Assembly: GCA_028872645.1 (NCBI GenBank)
Contig: JAPKDK010000049.1
Location: 1-14,201 of the forward strand
Length of the DNA stretch: 14,201 nt
Source of the DNA: Verrucomicrobiota bacterium
GTDB taxonomy: Bacteria; Verrucomicrobiota; Verrucomicrobiia; Limisphaerales; UBA1100
Direction of reading: 5' to 3'
Numbering within the stretch: position 1 is the first letter of the stretch; each line of letters starts with the position of its first letter. The position numbers and the translations under genes are program-made. Shown here in pieces: positions 13,968 to 14,201 of the stretch. The notes beneath the pieces are model-generated. The model did no database searches. It was given only the letters and a program-made list of their open reading frames with translations, and was not told the DNA's origin.

Positions 13968-14057
13968 CGTGTTGCTGATTACTTTGACGGTCTTTTTGGG
14001 GGTTTGCGACAAAATTCGGCTTGGTTTTTAGGGCTGCCGCCACTACCAATTCCGTCG
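13968..14057. promoter_or_regulatory. Divergent 90-bp intergenic region
   Basis: This segment separates the minus-strand YdjY-like gene from the plus-strand glucan phosphorylase and must hold promoters for both directions if neither is read from outside. I see no convincing -35/-10 pair, operator or Shine-Dalgarno in either direction. It has a G/T-rich + strand tract around 13990-14030. Confidence 0.3.
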
Positions 14058-14201
14058 ATGGATATTTCGGAAACAGTCATCGCGCTCAACAAACTTGCGC
14101 GCAACATTTGGTGGACGTGGAATCAGGATGCGCGCGGTATCTTTGGCGAGCTTTCGCCGCGCACGTGGCAGAATGTGTATCACAATCCCGTGGCGATCCT
14201 G
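14058..14201 (+). CDS. glgP: Alpha-glucan phosphorylase, N-terminal 48 codons only
   Basis: Only the first 48 residues are in the window. They match the N-terminal domain (DUF3417 type) of the alpha-glucan/maltodextrin phosphorylases, in which a block like LARNIWWTWNQDARGIF is followed by ELSPRTWQNVYHNPVAIL. These enzymes release glucose-1-phosphate from glycogen or maltodextrins using pyridoxal phosphate; the catalytic domain lies to the right, outside the window. The ATG at 14058 is the natural start, since the family motif begins about 12 residues in. No clear Shine-Dalgarno is visible. The gene is divergent from the three-gene minus-strand run. Confidence 0.85.
   Translation, partial: MDISETVIALNKLARNIWWTWNQDARGIFGELSPRTWQNVYHNPVAIL

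Overview
The window is ordinary chromosome from a moderately GC-rich Gram-negative-type bacterium. My best guess is the PVC superphylum, probably Verrucomicrobiota. This is inferred from a Planctomycetes/Verrucomicrobia-like GyrA quinolone-pocket sequence, a long GyrB with the TOPRIM insertion, exported alpha/alpha-toroid and YdjY-like proteins of a kind I associate with that group, and few Shine-Dalgarno sequences. No rRNA, tRNA, CRISPR array, transposase or phage gene was seen, and no gene-free stretch exceeds 300 bases.

Left part, + strand (1-5531). The C-terminal two thirds of smc (chromosome condensation) runs in from the left edge. After 76 bp come trxB (thioredoxin reductase), hisB (imidazoleglycerol-phosphate dehydratase, with two insertions), an ECF-type sigma factor starting 3 bp after hisB, and a single-pass membrane protein that is probably its anti-sigma factor. 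trxB to the anti-sigma gene is tightly packed and looks like one transcript, ending at a modest hairpin plus T-rich tail (5552-5586).

Centre, + strand (5532-10907). A 221-bp intergenic region holds the terminator, an exact DnaA-box match with a near match beside it, and a 9-bp direct repeat. It precedes gyrB and gyrA, which are 10 bp apart and encode the two subunits of DNA gyrase. GyrA has Ala and Pro at the positions equivalent to E. coli Ser83 and Asp87.

Right part, - strand (13967 down to 10904). Three closely spaced genes read toward gyrA: an exported YdjY-like protein with C-terminal MORN_2-type repeats, an exported alpha/alpha-toroid (prenyltransferase/squalene-cyclase fold) protein, and an ArsM-like SAM methyltransferase with a Gly-rich Cys-Cys tail. 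The last two are joined by a TAATG stop/start overlap, and the methyltransferase stop codon overlaps the gyrA stop codon. I cannot assign this trio a pathway; it is the least explained part of the window.

Right edge, + strand (14058-14201). The first 48 codons of an alpha-glucan phosphorylase, divergent from the trio across 90 bp.
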